64,000 nucleotides of DNA from Melitaea cinxia (GCF_905220565.1 NC_059422.1:5550001-5614000), one strand, 5' to 3'; positions 43,046 through 53,616 are shown, counted from the stretch's first letter. A program made the numbers and translations. The notes: generated from the letters alone by a model not told the origin.

Positions 43046-43590
43046 TCTTGAGTACCTCAACTAAGCGATTTGACCCGAAAGTTATTCGCAACCATCGTTC
43101 CACTTCAAAGGCTTCAATATTTCCTTCCACTGCCCACTAAAATTACGTTAGAACAGTCACTCCTACCCATTCTTAACTATGTTGCTACCTGTTATCTTAA
43201 CCTAAAAGAGGAGCAATGGAATAAGCTTGAATGCCTCCAGAATCTTTGCATACGGTTTATATTTGGTCTCCAAAAATATGACCATGTCTCAAACTTTCGT
43301 AAACAACTCAAGTGACTCGCAATCCGTCTTTGCAGGAATACTCGCATCCTCTCTATGCTATATTGTGTACGGTTTCATCAAAATACACCTCACTACCTTA
43401 GAACGCTTTACGTTTCTTTGCAAGACCCATGATAGTTCTCTTCGATCTAACCTAAATCTGTTCTCACTCTCGGTCGCTCAGAAATCGCTCTTTTAGCGAT
43501 AAGACCGCCTTTGTACATCTTCCTCTAATTGTACTACTTTGTTTGTATCTTTTGATCGTGTACAATAAAGAATATATTTTACTATTATCC
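43046..43590 (+). pseudogene. L3 LINE reverse transcriptase C-terminus
   Basis: In shifting frames it reads ITLEQSLLPILNYVATCYLN, EQWNKLECLQNLCIRFIFGL then QKYDHVSNFRKQLK, and later LERFTFLCKTHDSSLRSNLN. This is the region after the RT palm in jockey-like LINEs. It continues to a 3' end with GATAAGACCGCCTTTGTACA and GTACAATAAAGAATAT. Several frameshifts make it dead. The same 3' end occurs at 46635, 50820, 53105 and 53250. Confidence 0.75.
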
Positions 43591-43997
43591 CTGAGCTTCG
43601 TCTACCGCTTACCACCTTAGTGGTACGACAAAAAAAACTATGGTCGTCTTTAAACTAACCTATCCATAATCATTCTTAAATTTAAGATCATCTTATCCTG
43701 TCCTGGCTTAACCAAGAGTGGATGTTCTTGGAACAGCACGGCTTATGTCTTAATAACAACAAAAAATATATAAAGAAATTTTAACAAACAACAATTAATC
43801 AACTGTACTTAAGCCATAAAACCACAAAAATCACAGATCAGTAATTACATTGGAAATGACATATCCTTTCCTACACTTTACCCTTTAAACGCTTTTATTG
43901 AACTTGCAATTTATATAAGTATATTTTTGAAGCATTTATTAACATATTCACACCAACACTTTCTGACTCGCGTATTTTTAAATGTTTTAGTAATTTC
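43591..43997. other. Stretch without a recognised gene
   Basis: Nothing firm. Confidence 0.35.
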
Positions 43998-44178
43998 AAG
44001 CCGACTTTGAAAAAAAGGAGATTCTCAACTCAGTTGTATTTTTTTAATGTGTGTTACCTGATAACATTTACGTACTGTATACATGAAGATTCTTTATTAG
44101 AAAACTGGTGCTTCTCATGTGGTCCCATTTAAATTTGAGATAAATTTGACAATCATTTTTTGAGTTATCTAATAGTCT
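43998..44178 (-). mobile_element. Family G remnant
   Basis: AGCCGACTTTGAAAAAAAGG and GTGGTCCCATTTAAATTTGA. Confidence 0.5.
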
Positions 44179-44179
44179 A

Positions 44180-44284
44180 AGATCCGAACTAGACATAATT
44201 TTCACTTGAACTTCACATTCTCATCTTCTGCTTAATGGATAAAAAATATGTGTGAAGTTTGAAGTTCATCTCTAGTTCGGATCT
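44180..44284. mobile_element. 105-bp hairpin MITE
   Basis: AGATCCGAACTAGA at 44180-44193 is exactly inverted at 44271-44284. Inside, TGAACTTCACAT near the left and TGTGAAGTTTGAAGTTCAT near the right extend the pairing, so most of the element folds on itself. No coding. Confidence 0.65.
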
Positions 44285-44472
44285 CCTACTATAATAATGT
44301 GTATTTTTTTGTACCTGTCAATGTCATTTAAGTCAGTCTTTTATTTTGTTTGACAATAATCAAAATTTAATTATCACAAAAGAGAGTTGACAGATTAAAA
44401 TATGCGTTTTATTATTCCTTTGACAAAGTTTCTTGTAAAAATGGTAACTTCTGAATGAACCATTAATCTTAG

Positions 44473-44556
44473 GAGAATGAATTATTCAAGATTGCCAAAC
44501 GAATGGAAAATTTTAAAAATATTCTGGCGGAAAAAGATGCTACCAACTATCTATAA
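44473..44556 (+). CDS. Candidate terminal exon, unknown gene
   Basis: An acceptor CCATTAATCTTAG ends at 44472. The next 27 codons are open to TAA and read ENELFKIAKRMENFKNILAE then KDATNYL, a typical helical C-terminus. A competing frame from an ATG (MNYSRLPNEWKIL) covers the same bases. No upstream exon or polyadenylation signal was found. Confidence 0.35.
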   Translation, partial: ENELFKIAKRMENFKNILAEKDATNYL

Positions 44557-45071
44557 CCGGACACGTGTTGTACGCTAGAGTGTCAAAAGTGTGACTTTCT
44601 GACTGTATTGCTTGAAGCGCTGGAATCCTCCGTCATTGAACAGAATAATTGTATAATTATAATATTTAACTCTTGTAAGCGTTTTGATAAAACAACCTGA
44701 AACCGTCATAAAAATAATGATTTGACTTAGTCATATGAGGCCCCGGACCATCCATAAATACTAATTAAATATAATGCATTAATTAGTATTATATATAAAA
44801 TAAAATATATTACAAATATTTCTGAAGTAAGATAGTAAAATTTTAAAGTTTATTTGTACCGAGATCGTTAATTGATTTGATTTTTATTAGAGGTATTTGA
44901 TTAAAAAATATATATTTGTAAAATACTTATCTACGTAGCCTAAAAAATATCACGCTGTAACTTACTGAAGCAGCTATAACTAAAAAACAAAGCGAGTGAT
45001 ATATGAGTGACAAAATTTAGATATAATGATCACTTTAGATTATACGATATTTAGCGCGATTATCAAATTGC
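44557..45071. other. Stretch without a recognised gene
   Basis: It would include the 3' untranslated part if 44473-44556 is real. Otherwise AT-rich with nothing recognised. Confidence 0.35.
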
Positions 45072-45405
45072 GCTTCAGCTTGTAATATCCCACTACTGGG
45101 CATAGGCCTAGGAAGGAGAAGGATCAGAGCTTAATCCACCACGCTGCTCCAATGTGGGTTGGCGGATATATTCCCTACTATGAGTAACGATCGCTATCAG
45201 GCGTAGATGATAACAACCGGGACCGACGGCTTAACGTGCTCTCCGAGGCACGGTGGGGAGACCCACAAGGACTGCACAAACACCCAGACCACGGCAAACA
45301 CCTGTATGGCCAATACAAATGTTTGTCATGTGCGGGGATCGAACCCGCAACCGCCAGCGCAACAGGCACAATCCATAGCTGTGACCGTTGCGCCAACGCG
45401 GCGTC
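45072..45405 (-). mobile_element. S1 SINE, full length
   Basis: The minus-strand head is GCGTTGGCGCAACGGTCACA, the B box GGTTCGATCCCCG, and the tail TGGGATATTACAAGCTGAAG. Together with 45406-45530 it forms an inverted duplicate of 47546-47984. Confidence 0.85.
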
Positions 45406-45530
45406 AATTTATTTATATTATCAACTTGAACTTCCCATATTTCGGCGACGTTGCAGATGCTATGGTCACGGGCGACTCAAGTTAGTCACTTGACTGACAA
45501 TCAGTCAATAAAATATCAATCGCCGTAGTC
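45406..45530 (-). repeat. Flank duplicated with the SINE
   Basis: CAACTTGAACTTCCCATATT, TCGGCGACGTTGCAGATGCT and CAAGTTAGTCACTTGACTGA are also found, reversed, at 47546-47660 next to another S1. Confidence 0.7.
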
Positions 45531-45586
45531 GGGTCTAGAATCAAAAATGTACATAGTAATTGTGAAAGTATATTTATTTAATCTTT

Positions 45587-45790
45587 AACTAGTGACCCAC
45601 CCCGGTTTCGTGTGTAATTCTGATACTAAATATAAAATATAAAATAAATATTTGCAATGTAAGTGCACAAAAATGTGTTCATTTACGACATCCAAAATTC
45701 AGCAAACACCGCATCAAAATCCGTTACGTAGTTTTAAAGATCAAAGCATACAGACAGCGGGAAGCGACTTTGTTTTATGCTGTGTAGTGA
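45587..45790 (-). mobile_element. Helitron-like repeat
   Basis: It begins ACTAGTGACCCACCCCGG and shares TAAATATTTGCAATGTAAGT and CATACAGACAGCGGGAAGCG with 36595. The short frame at 45652 is not a gene. Confidence 0.5.
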
Positions 45791-45819
45791 TGTACCCAGA
45801 TATACAGACACATATAGTA

Positions 45820-45895
45820 AAGATACAGACCAAGATCTACAAAGGCGACCTTATCGCTAAACAGAAATTTCTTTCAGATGGCCTTTGGACATAGG
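45820..45895 (-). mobile_element. L3 LINE 3' end fragment
   Basis: AAAGGCGACCTTATCGCTAA then CAGATGGCCTTTGGACATAG. Confidence 0.5.
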
Positions 45896-46259
45896 ATACG
45901 ATACAGTAGCAGCGGTTGGAAGTGTGCACATATTAACACGGAAATAAATTATAAACAACGTCAAACACATGAAGTATATGTTTATTAATAAAATCACGTT
46001 GCAATACAAAAAAATATTATTCAAAAACAAGAGTGTTAACCAAGTATATATCTATATAAGCCGTAAAATAATTTTTTGGTAAATTATTTGAACGTGAAAC
46101 AAAAATATTATAAAGTTATTGAAGGTAAAAATACCAGCCGAGTTCGAGCGGACGTTCAGGCGAAGTGTTCCTCGCTTATTAATGATTAAATCACAATATT
46201 TGCTTCGTGTATCAAAGGCGTGTGACACCGGGACGGCAGCTAGTATAGTATAGAGTTAC
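45896..46259. other. Stretch ending in a Helitron-like terminus
   Basis: GTGTGACACCGGGACGGCAG followed by CTAGT at about 46243 looks like a Helitron 3' end. Its 5' end was not identified. Confidence 0.35.
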
Positions 46260-46337
46260 TTGCAACCGGATACGATCACGCGATGTACGTCCAAGCGATT
46301 GAGCCGTCACAAGCGATGCGGTAAATTTAATATGACG
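46260..46337 (-). CDS. Candidate 78-nt exon, weak
   Basis: On the minus strand, GTTTTTTATTCGACGTAG is followed by 26 open codons and the donor CAA/GTAACT. The peptide is RHIKFTASLVTAQSLGRTSR then DRIRLQ. GC-rich compared with surroundings and in phase zero at both ends. It could equally be a CpG-rich non-coding patch. Confidence 0.25.
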
Positions 46338-46634
46338 CTACGTCGAATAAAAAACTACTAGTCTCTTTTAAAAGAAAACCGATGCACGCGAATGTGAATT
46401 TAAAAGAAATGTGTCAATAACAAAGTCTTAAATAAAATGATATAACATTTATTTACTTTTTTTTTATTGTGACAACAAACACGTTTACACAACACGGTAC
46501 TGTGTGCGTATGTGTTTAGAGTAACCACCGACTATAGTGCATATTTATAATTTACCAAGTGATCCAACAGACTTCTTTCTGTTTTATGTTATGTCTTGCA
46601 AACTCTGTCAAACGCTTGAAATGGGAATACAATA
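46338..46634. other. Stretch without a recognised gene
   Basis: AT-rich, nothing supported. Confidence 0.4.
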
Positions 46635-46735
46635 CAAGTATTCTTTATTGCACACCAAAAAATATCACAGAACCAGAGTAACAACAATATTTATAAGAGA
46701 AATGTACAAGAGGCGGCCTTACTACTAAGGAATTA
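46635..46735 (-). mobile_element. L3 LINE 3' end
   Basis: AAGTATTCTTTATTGCACAC and ACAAGAGGCGGCCTTACTAC are the reversed L3 3' end. Confidence 0.6.
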
Positions 46736-47417
46736 ACAAAATGGTAGGGGTGTTCGCAATACACAAACGTAATACACACTTGTACGCATCCGAATATATA
46801 ATAATGAGTATAAAAAATATACTCATACATACATATACACATACATATAAAATACATACCTAAACATATATTGAAACAAAGCTATCGAAGCAAGATAATA
46901 TTGGAACGAAGCTCCTTACGGCAGGCTTGACATTTGGCTGGGCGACCGAAGTGAAAAAAATGTGATACTAAAACCGTAAGAATAACCGTAAATATAACGG
47001 AAGTGACGTAATATCAGTCACACGACTGTATAATATGACGTTTGTAAAACTAAAATATTACTAGTACACTTTTTTTAATTATTTATGTAATTTTATACTG
47101 TCGACAAAAATAAATAAAGACACATGTTTTTTTATTTCTCTTAATAGTTTGAATTATTATTATTATTATTATTTTGTTTGATTTATTTTATTTTACGGTA
47201 TCTGTTATTTTCTAAAATACTAAATTTCCTAAATACGTAGGTAGAGAATTCCATAATCAGTAAATTGGACGGTAAAAGAATAAAAAAGTAAATAATAATT
47301 TTTCTGCCATTTTCGATTTTTGCCTAGTGTTTAATATCACCGAATAAATATTTCTTGATGAAAGCTAAAAAAATTAATCACATACATTCATTTACATACA
47401 TTTTTGTTACCATAATC
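46736..47417. other. Stretch with a possible repeat
   Basis: 46900-47000 (GGAACGAAGCTCCTTACGGC, TTGGCTGGGCGACCGAAGTG) looks like a dispersed repeat but has no second copy here. A TTA trinucleotide run lies at 47156-47175. Confidence 0.4.
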
Positions 47418-47545
47418 GAGATCGCAACAACCGCTATGGTATAGTGGTGGGAGTAGTCACCTAAAACACCGACGGTATCCGGGTTCGATTCCCGCTCGGG
47501 ATGGATATTTGTATTTGTAAAAATATTTCTTTCCGGTTTAGATGT
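47418..47545 (+). mobile_element. S1b SINE head, truncated
   Basis: ACCGCTATGGTATAGTGGTG and the B box GGTTCGATTCCCG, then GGATATTTGTATTTG. Cut at 47545 by the duplicated flank of the next SINE. Confidence 0.65.
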
Positions 47546-47984
47546 CTTTTGAAATTTTATTGATTGATTGTCAGTCAAGTGACTAACTTGAGTCACCCGT
47601 GACCATAGCATCTGCAACGTCACCGAAATATCGGAAGTTCAAGTTGGTAAAATAATTAAGTTGACGCCGCACTGGCGCAACGGTCAGAGCTATGGATTGT
47701 GGCTGTTGCGCTGGCGGTTGCGGGTTCGATCCCCGCACATGACAAATATTGTATTGGCCATACAGGTGTTTGCCATGGTCTTGGTGTTTGTGCAATCCTT
47801 GTGGGTCGCTCCACCGTGCCTCGGAGAGCACGTTAAGCCGTCAGACCCGGTTGTTATCATGTACACCTAGGGAATATATCCGCCTACTCGCATTGGAGCA
47901 GCGTGGTGGATTAAGCTCTGATCCTTCTTCTACATGGGGAAAGAGGCCTATGCCCAGTAGTGGGATATTACAGGCTGAAGCGTA
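47546..47984 (+). mobile_element. Duplicated flank plus S1 SINE
   Basis: The flank TGACTAACTTGAGTCACCCG is at the left. The S1 head ACTGGCGCAACGGTCAGAGC is at about 47668, the B box GGTTCGATCCCCG and the tail GGGATATTACAGGCTGAAGC at the right. About 30 bp of body (the GCGATCGTTACTC region) are deleted. It is the inverted partner of 45072-45530. Confidence 0.8.
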
Positions 47985-47985
47985 C

Positions 47986-48178
47986 ATCAGCTATCTGCCA
48001 GTGAAAGTCCCGTCAAAATCGGAGATTAGCCGGAACAAACAAACATACAGACAGACAAAAATTATAAAAAATGTTATTTTGGTATATGTAACGTGTATAA
48101 AAACATATGAATTGAGTCAAAAGCGAAAGAAATTTTAATATTACAAAGAGACACTCCAATTTTATTTATCTGTATATA
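47986..48178 (-). mobile_element. Helitron H-B, 5' half only
   Basis: ATCAGCTATCTGCCAGTGAA starts directly after the SINE tail, and AATTTTATTTATCTGTATA is the reversed H-B 5' end. The terminal hairpin half is lost. Confidence 0.7.
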
Positions 48179-48419
48179 TATTTTGATATAACCTATAAGA
48201 AGATTTATTTTAATTATTAATTTCAATTTAGTTTAATATATTTCCATAAATACAAACACAAGACTGAAAACGAACGTCGAAACTGAGTGTTGAAAAGCGG
48301 CCGTCGCTATGTCAGTAACACTGAACATAAATCTCAGAATCAAAATAAAACTATTGAAATAGGTTTTTGAATCATCATTTAACAGATATATTTATGGATA
48401 TATCATATAACAGATATAT
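48179..48419. other. Short stretch without a gene
   Basis: Nothing recognised. Confidence 0.4.
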
Positions 48420-48560
48420 TTGGGTTGTTTGGAAGAAATGGCTGAATAGCCATAACATAAGTCCTCCCATTGTACTTCACAGTCTGTAAATGTTTTTAAA
48501 TGTGTTTATTATTTAAAATGTAGTTGTGGTCTACAATAAAGTATAAATAAATAAATAAAT
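48420..48560 (+). mobile_element. LINE 3' end, same as 18110
   Basis: GGAAGAAATGGCTGAATAGC and CATTGTACTTCACAGTCTGT then TACAATAAAGTATAAATAAA. Confidence 0.55.
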
Positions 48561-48976
48561 TTATATTTATCTAGCTGACCCATCTTTCTTCGTACCACTA
48601 TTATCTTTTTTTTTGTAAATGTTTTCATTTTTTTTTTTTTATAATCTCGTATGTATACAGACCAAGAAATTTTTTCCTTCAGCTTTTATTTTCTCTCGCC
48701 CTACACAAGGGACAGTACTTTAATTTATTTATTGTAATATTTAATAAAGCCTAAGATTAAGCGTTCATTAAATATTGTGATTATGTTAAGATTATTTATT
48801 TATTTATTTGTTTTATTTAACAGTTTATGTACACTAGGATAGCAATAGGAAATAGCTCTTATAAACAATGCTGGTACAAAGGCATGATGTAATCTCTTCC
48901 AGTAGTCCTGCCACAGGAAAATTATAAAACAGTCGCAAAATTAGCGTATACAATCTAAACATATTGAGAATAAAAT
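48561..48976. other. AT-rich stretch, nothing recognised
   Basis: No gene is supported. Confidence 0.4.
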
Positions 48977-49290
48977 TCTAATATATAAAATTCTCGTGTC
49001 GCGGTGTTTGTAGTTAAAATCCCCCGAAACGGCTTGACCGATTCTCGTGAAATTTTGTGTGCATATTGGGTAGGTCTGAGAATTGAACAACATCTATTTT
49101 TCATTCTCCAAATGTTAATGGTAGTCCACCCCTAAATGTTTTTTTAATTTTTAGATAAATTATTTATTTTTTATTTTATTATGATTTGGCGTTGAAAAAT
49201 ACATACAACCCTAAATTTTCACCCTTCTACCACCAACCCCTCTTTTTAAATAGCGTTTAGCGGCAAGACAACGTTTGCCGAGTCAGCTAG
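48977..49290 (+). mobile_element. Helitron H-A
   Basis: TCTAATATATAAAATTCTCG to GTTTGCCGAGTCAGCTAG, followed by T. The base before it is T, not A, so the left border may be off by a base. Confidence 0.85.
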
Positions 49291-49841
49291 TATAATATAT
49301 AATAAATACATAACTATACAATATATAAATGCACACATACATAATAATGTATACACACGTAGATACAAATAATATGATACTCATAGTTATATATACACGC
49401 ATACACATATACGATACGATACGAGTTTTGCATAACACTAGGTATATATTTTTTTAAATTGATTAATACTTTTGCTACCTTCGATTTTTTTTTGATGTTT
49501 TTTTGTTGTGAATCTATTTTTTTTATGTTCATCACGTGTGTGTTATCGTCTTAAGGCGAAATAAATGTTTACATTTCATTTTCACATATTACTAAATTAA
49601 TATAATCGCACGAGTCATTGACGAATTCGTCTGTGCTTAGCACCATTCAAAACCATTAACCAATAAAAGTGTCCGTCAAATTATAAAAATAATTTGATAA
49701 ATTACATTTATATGTTATCGACTAAGACATCTCAATCAATTTGTTCGCTAGACACCAATATTACGACCATTTAATTTTAATTCATGAAACAGGCATACAA
49801 ATTAAAAAAAAAAATTACGCTAACATGAATACGTAAACTGT
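49291..49841. other. AT-rich stretch, nothing recognised
   Basis: No gene is supported. Short CA/TA-rich words occur near 49320-49410. Confidence 0.4.
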
Positions 49842-49991
49842 TTAATAATTCATATTCTTACAACGTGTTATAATTACATCGGACACACATCTCTGTACAG
49901 CGACGGTGGAAAAAATAATTGACATATAGCAAGTGACGGGCGCGTTCAGGAGTAACGACGGAACACACAACACGCGAACGAGGCAAGTCAT
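49842..49991 (-). CDS. Candidate small open frame, GC-rich
   Basis: An ATG at 49991 on the minus strand opens 49 codons to TAA. The N-terminus MTCLVRVLCVPSLLLNAP is hydrophobic like a signal segment, and the frame stays open another 16 codons upstream. The codons are rich in G and C in a region of low repeat content. It could also be a CpG-rich regulatory region. No family is recognised. Confidence 0.25.
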   Translation of the reverse strand: MTCLVRVLCVPSLLLNAPVTCYMSIIFSTVAVQRCVSDVIITRCKNMNY

Positions 49992-50087
49992 CTGTGATGG
50001 GCGGTACCATTGGTTGTCATCGGGCGAATAATTGGATTATTTTTAAGCGAGTTACTTGCGAGATCGTTATTGCGTTTTTTTAAAATA
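49992..50087. other. GC-richer patch, possible regulatory sequence
   Basis: GGGCGGTACCATTGGTTGTC includes a CCAAT word on the minus strand. No firm assignment. Confidence 0.2.
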
Positions 50088-50240
50088 AAACGACGCACGC
50101 TCGACGGCCTCGACTAGGCTGTATAGATGTACACAGTACACAAGCACAAACGCCCAGACTAAATCTGTATGACCACAATAAACGTTTGCCATGGGTAGAA
50201 GTCGAATTTGCGTCTGCCAGCACAACAGTCAGCGGAATGA
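50088..50240 (-). mobile_element. S4 SINE remnant
   Basis: On the minus strand CTGACTGTTGTGCTGGCAGA, a mutated B box (AATTCGACTTCT), and GAGGCCGTCGAGCGTGCG at the end. Confidence 0.6.
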
Positions 50241-50424
50241 CGTATTTATCGAAAAATGTTCCACACTGACACAAAATAATATCGCTAAATTAAGCTGAAA
50301 TCAAGTCAAATAGAATGACATAGCATTGAAAATTTATTTAATACATCAAAGTTTTACTTCCACAGTTAGTCTACTCCAGATTTTTAACAGCACACATCCT
50401 GCAGTGCCCTCATGTGCACTGTGC

Positions 50425-50495
50425 CCTCAGTTAAAAATTGGTAATATCTTTCATGAAATACACCACCCATCGTTATTCTCTTTTTGTTCTAGTTA
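50425..50495 (+). mobile_element. Family F fragment
   Basis: TTGGTAATATCTTTCATGAA and ACCACCCATCGTTATTCTC. Confidence 0.45.
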
Positions 50496-50819
50496 CCCTA
50501 CAGTAACAAAATAAAACAAATAGTAGCGGATAGATTGAGTCAGTCAACTCGGGCGTAACTGAAAAAAACATTTTATGACCACGGAAGCCAGATGACGAAA
50601 CAAGTTACAACTTGCAAGTAGCATTTCGAAGCATCGTAAAACACTAACATTTTAATACTGATGTATTCAAACGGTGTACTGTATGTTACAAATAATAAGA
50701 ACTGTTTTTTGTGTGTTAAATGTAATCTTAAAAAAAATCAATAGAGAACAAAAATTAATCACCGAAATGTATGTACGCGCAGTTCTGAACAACTACACCA
50801 AATTGAATAATTCTTCTAT

Positions 50820-50935
50820 TTAGTGCTCTTTAGCGATAAGACCGCCTATTGTACATTTATTTTTTTGTTATTTCCTTCCATATTTTATGTTACACGTATT
50901 GTTTCTAGTTGTACAATAAAGTATGTTTGTATTTG
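50820..50935 (+). mobile_element. L3 LINE 3' end
   Basis: CTCTTTAGCGATAAGACCGC and TAGTTGTACAATAAAGTATG. Confidence 0.6.
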
Positions 50936-50974
50936 TACATTCATTATAGTCGTGAAGCCTTGTACAGAAGAAAA

Positions 50975-51263
50975 TCTATAATATAAAAATGAGTCGCTGA
51001 ATGTGTTGCTAAGCGCAAAACTCGAGAACGTTTGGACCGATTTCGCTAATTCTTTTTTTAAAATATTCCTTGAAGTACGAGGATGGTTCTTACGGAGAGA
51101 AAAATTCTAAAAAAAAATTTAAATTTCCTGAAAAAGTCTAAAAATAACACTTTTCTATACTCCCATACAAAAGATTTGAGATAATACTTAAAAGTCAATT
51201 TGAACTTTAATACCATACGATAAAGTTTGTGTTAGGCGATACGAAGTTCGCCGGGTCAGCTAG
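50975..51263 (+). mobile_element. Non-autonomous Helitron, third family
   Basis: It starts TCTATAATATAAAAATGAGT and ends GGCGATACGAAGTTCGCC then GGGTCAGCTAG, followed by T. The hairpin GGCGA/TCGCC differs from H-B. It has GGACCGATTTCGCTAATTC inside, a motif of lepidopteran Helitrons. Confidence 0.75.
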
Positions 51264-51417
51264 TTTAAAATATAATTAATTTAAGTTATTGTTAGCAAAT
51301 AAAAAAAACCGACTTCAACTTACATCGACTAGTATAGTAAAATACATATTACTGGAAAATAAAATCACACGTTCAAAATTAATAGAACCGCACGACAATT
51401 ACCTGTTTTTGAATTAA
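51264..51417. other. Short AT-rich stretch
   Basis: Contains a family G start (AAAAAACCGACTTCAACTTA) at about 51302 and little else. Confidence 0.4.
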
Positions 51418-51530
51418 AAAAAAGTGTGTGTGTCAGCTCCGACGCACGACTGTAGTTTACTCCTTCAGATCGACTGTCTAAATAGGCACAAAAAGGCTTA
51501 CTAGTCTAAGAAAAAGATTAACACCATATC
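51418..51530 (-). mobile_element. M2 repeat
   Basis: GTGTGTCAGCTCCGACGCAC and TCCTTCAGATCGACTGTCT, reversed relative of 35983. Confidence 0.45.
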
Positions 51531-51746
51531 AAATGGTAAATAAACGAATCAAACAACCCCATATATCAGGACGGCGTTAACAAAAACGTAACGAGGTCAT
51601 TCGTTCAGTCGATTTTTATTCGTCATATTTTTTTCATACCGGATGCCTTATATAGAAATCGATTCATAAGGAGTATAATCTAATAATACCCAGTAAAAAA
51701 GTATTTGGATATTAATATGTTATCATAACAACATACATCAAAACAC

Positions 51747-51785
<39 letters not shown>

Positions 51786-51787
51786 AC

Positions 51788-51824
<37 letters not shown>

Positions 51825-52154
51825 CAAATAACTAATTAAAATTGACTGAATTTTATTTTAATTTTTATCCTTCATGTAAATTGAATATTTATTTCGATGT
51901 TGGTAAAACGACACATTTCGTTCAAAAACTATTTATTAAGTTAAATAAAGCGAACATATCGCGTTTAATTAATTTAAAGTTTTTATCTACGAGGATGATT
52001 TAAGGGTATCGTTTCATAGCGGTGCGCTGGAAATGCTGTAATGGGAAGTTAAAATGATTTTTAAAAACTAAATCCAAAATAATTCAAATTTAAATAAGGA
52101 TATCGTTTTACTAAGACCCATATCATGGGTCTTTTGTACAAATTTTCAATACTT
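51531..52154. other. AT-rich stretch with microsatellites
   Basis: Two AT tracts at 51750-51780 and 51793-51818 sit after identical AAACACATATTATATATA words, so the unit was duplicated. Nothing else. Confidence 0.6.
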
Positions 52155-52310
52155 TTATTGGGATAGGGTACATGAAGGAAATGTTTAACTCACAGATCTA
52201 GAGCAGCCAGACTTGAAGAGTACAAGCTTAGAGAAGATTACGGTCAAATAGTGGTACTATCTACGTGTTCGTCGCGTAGTGTATTGTCGTATTCCTGTGG
52301 TAAATAATTT
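52155..52310 (+). mobile_element. S2 remnant
   Basis: AGATCTAGAGCAGCCAGACT and TTAGAGAAGATTACGGTCAA then GTGTATTGTCGTATTCCTGT. Confidence 0.5.
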
Positions 52311-52395
52311 ATATTATATAACAGTATTTTAGATTCTTCGGTTCCAACAGTTTAGAACCGGTAATTAAAGAATATTTTCGCTATCCCGCGTGCAA

Positions 52396-52414
52396 ATACA
52401 CACACACACACACA
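52396..52414. repeat. CA microsatellite
   Basis: About nine CA units. Confidence 0.85.
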
Positions 52415-52677
52415 CAAACAAAAATATATACAGCCACATATATGGATATTAACACTTAAGCCTATTGCTCAACATTGATTTATTTTTACTTTCGTGTTAC
52501 AATCGCAATACCGCACTACATAAATATAAGGTTACTAGTTCAAATGACAAAATAATGTGTAATTCTCTTTTAGTAAGCGCCTACTATTAGTACGAGTATA
52601 AGCAACGTACAGCCTACCGTTAAACAGGTTTCCTAACATTATGTTCTGCTCTATCTGCGATTACGTCATCGCCTCTC

Positions 52678-52860
52678 TCATTGTCGACTGTACCCATTTG
52701 TATCGTAAAGAACTTTGAGTAAGTAAGACAATTTGTTTGCACGTGATAATGGTAACACATATTTAAAGCCAAGCAACGAATTAAATAATTTTTTAATAAT
52801 TAAACATGATTTCATACAACAACAGTAGACTAATGAAAAGGTTAAGTCAGATTTCGCCAT
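52678..52860 (-). CDS. Candidate small open frame
   Basis: ATG to TGA, 60 codons. The sequence begins MAKSDLTFSLVYCCCMKSCL and contains KLFNSLLGFKYVLPLSRANK. Compositionally protein-like and outside any recognised repeat, but with no domain, splice or promoter evidence. Confidence 0.2.
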   Translation of the reverse strand: MAKSDLTFSLVYCCCMKSCLIIKKLFNSLLGFKYVLPLSRANKLSYLLKVLYDTNGYSRQ

Positions 52861-52907
52861 AATATGTACGATTTTATTTTTGTGTTACCCACACATTAGG
52901 AATTCTA

Positions 52908-53042
52908 AACATTTTTAAATATCATATCAAAAATTGACCGCTCCAGCGGGATTCGAACCCGCGTCTCCGACTGACCGTGTCGGAGACGCGGGTTCGAATC
53001 CCGCTGGAGCGGTCAATTTTTGATATGATATTTAAAAATGTT
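52908..53042. repeat. Perfect palindrome hinged on a tRNA-like loop
   Basis: 64-bp arms (52908-52971 and 52979-53042) are exact inverted copies around the 7-base TGACCGT. Each arm holds the 3' half of a tRNA-like sequence: the GTCGG side of the anticodon stem, a perfect T arm (GCGGG TTCGAAT CCCGC) and acceptor end TGGAGCG, then GTCAATTTTTGATATGATAT. The 5' half is absent. The loop equals the anticodon loop ACGGTCA of the 14222 copy, reversed. Confidence 0.9.
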
Positions 53043-53104
53043 CAGATTTCGCCAGTTTTTTTTATGTACTTTTGGTGATCTATTTTAATATTACTTTATT
53101 TATT

Positions 53105-53360
53105 ATTTTATTTAAATTTTTTACTGTACAATAAATACATTAATACAAGTGAGTACAAGAGGCGGGCTTAACGCTAATGCATTTTCTACCAGTCAACCTT
53201 GGTATATATATGTACAAGAAAGTATAATGTGTAGGTAATAATAATAATAACAATAATAATCTTTATTGCACACCATTAAAGATTCAAACAAAAGTAGTAT
53301 AATTAGAGGAAGATGTACAAAGGCGGCCTTATCGCTAAAAGAGCGATTTCTTCCAGACAA
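53105..53360 (-). mobile_element. Two L3 LINE 3' ends
   Basis: 53105-53180 carries TGTACAATAAATACATTAAT next to an AGAGGCGGGCTTAACGCTAA fragment in the other direction. 53250-53360 is a reversed L3 end (TCTTTATTGCACACCATTAA, AGATGTACAAAGGCGGCCTT). Confidence 0.6.
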
Positions 53361-53616
53361 CCTGTGGACAGGCGTAAAATAAAAAATAAAAAGATAATAA
53401 TATAACATAACATTACATATCATAACATAATAATATAATATAATAAAATAATACAATATCACGTAACACTGTATAATGTATTATAACTATGATATAAATG
53501 AATATATAATATAATACAGCAAAATATAACAATATAATATAATGTAATCGAAAAAAAAGCGATAAATTAATATGACGTTACTCCAGTTTTCAGGATAAGG
53601 ATTACCTTATTAAATA
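53361..53616. other. Low-complexity AT-rich stretch
   Basis: ATAATATAATATAAT-type sequence. Nothing else. Confidence 0.5.
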
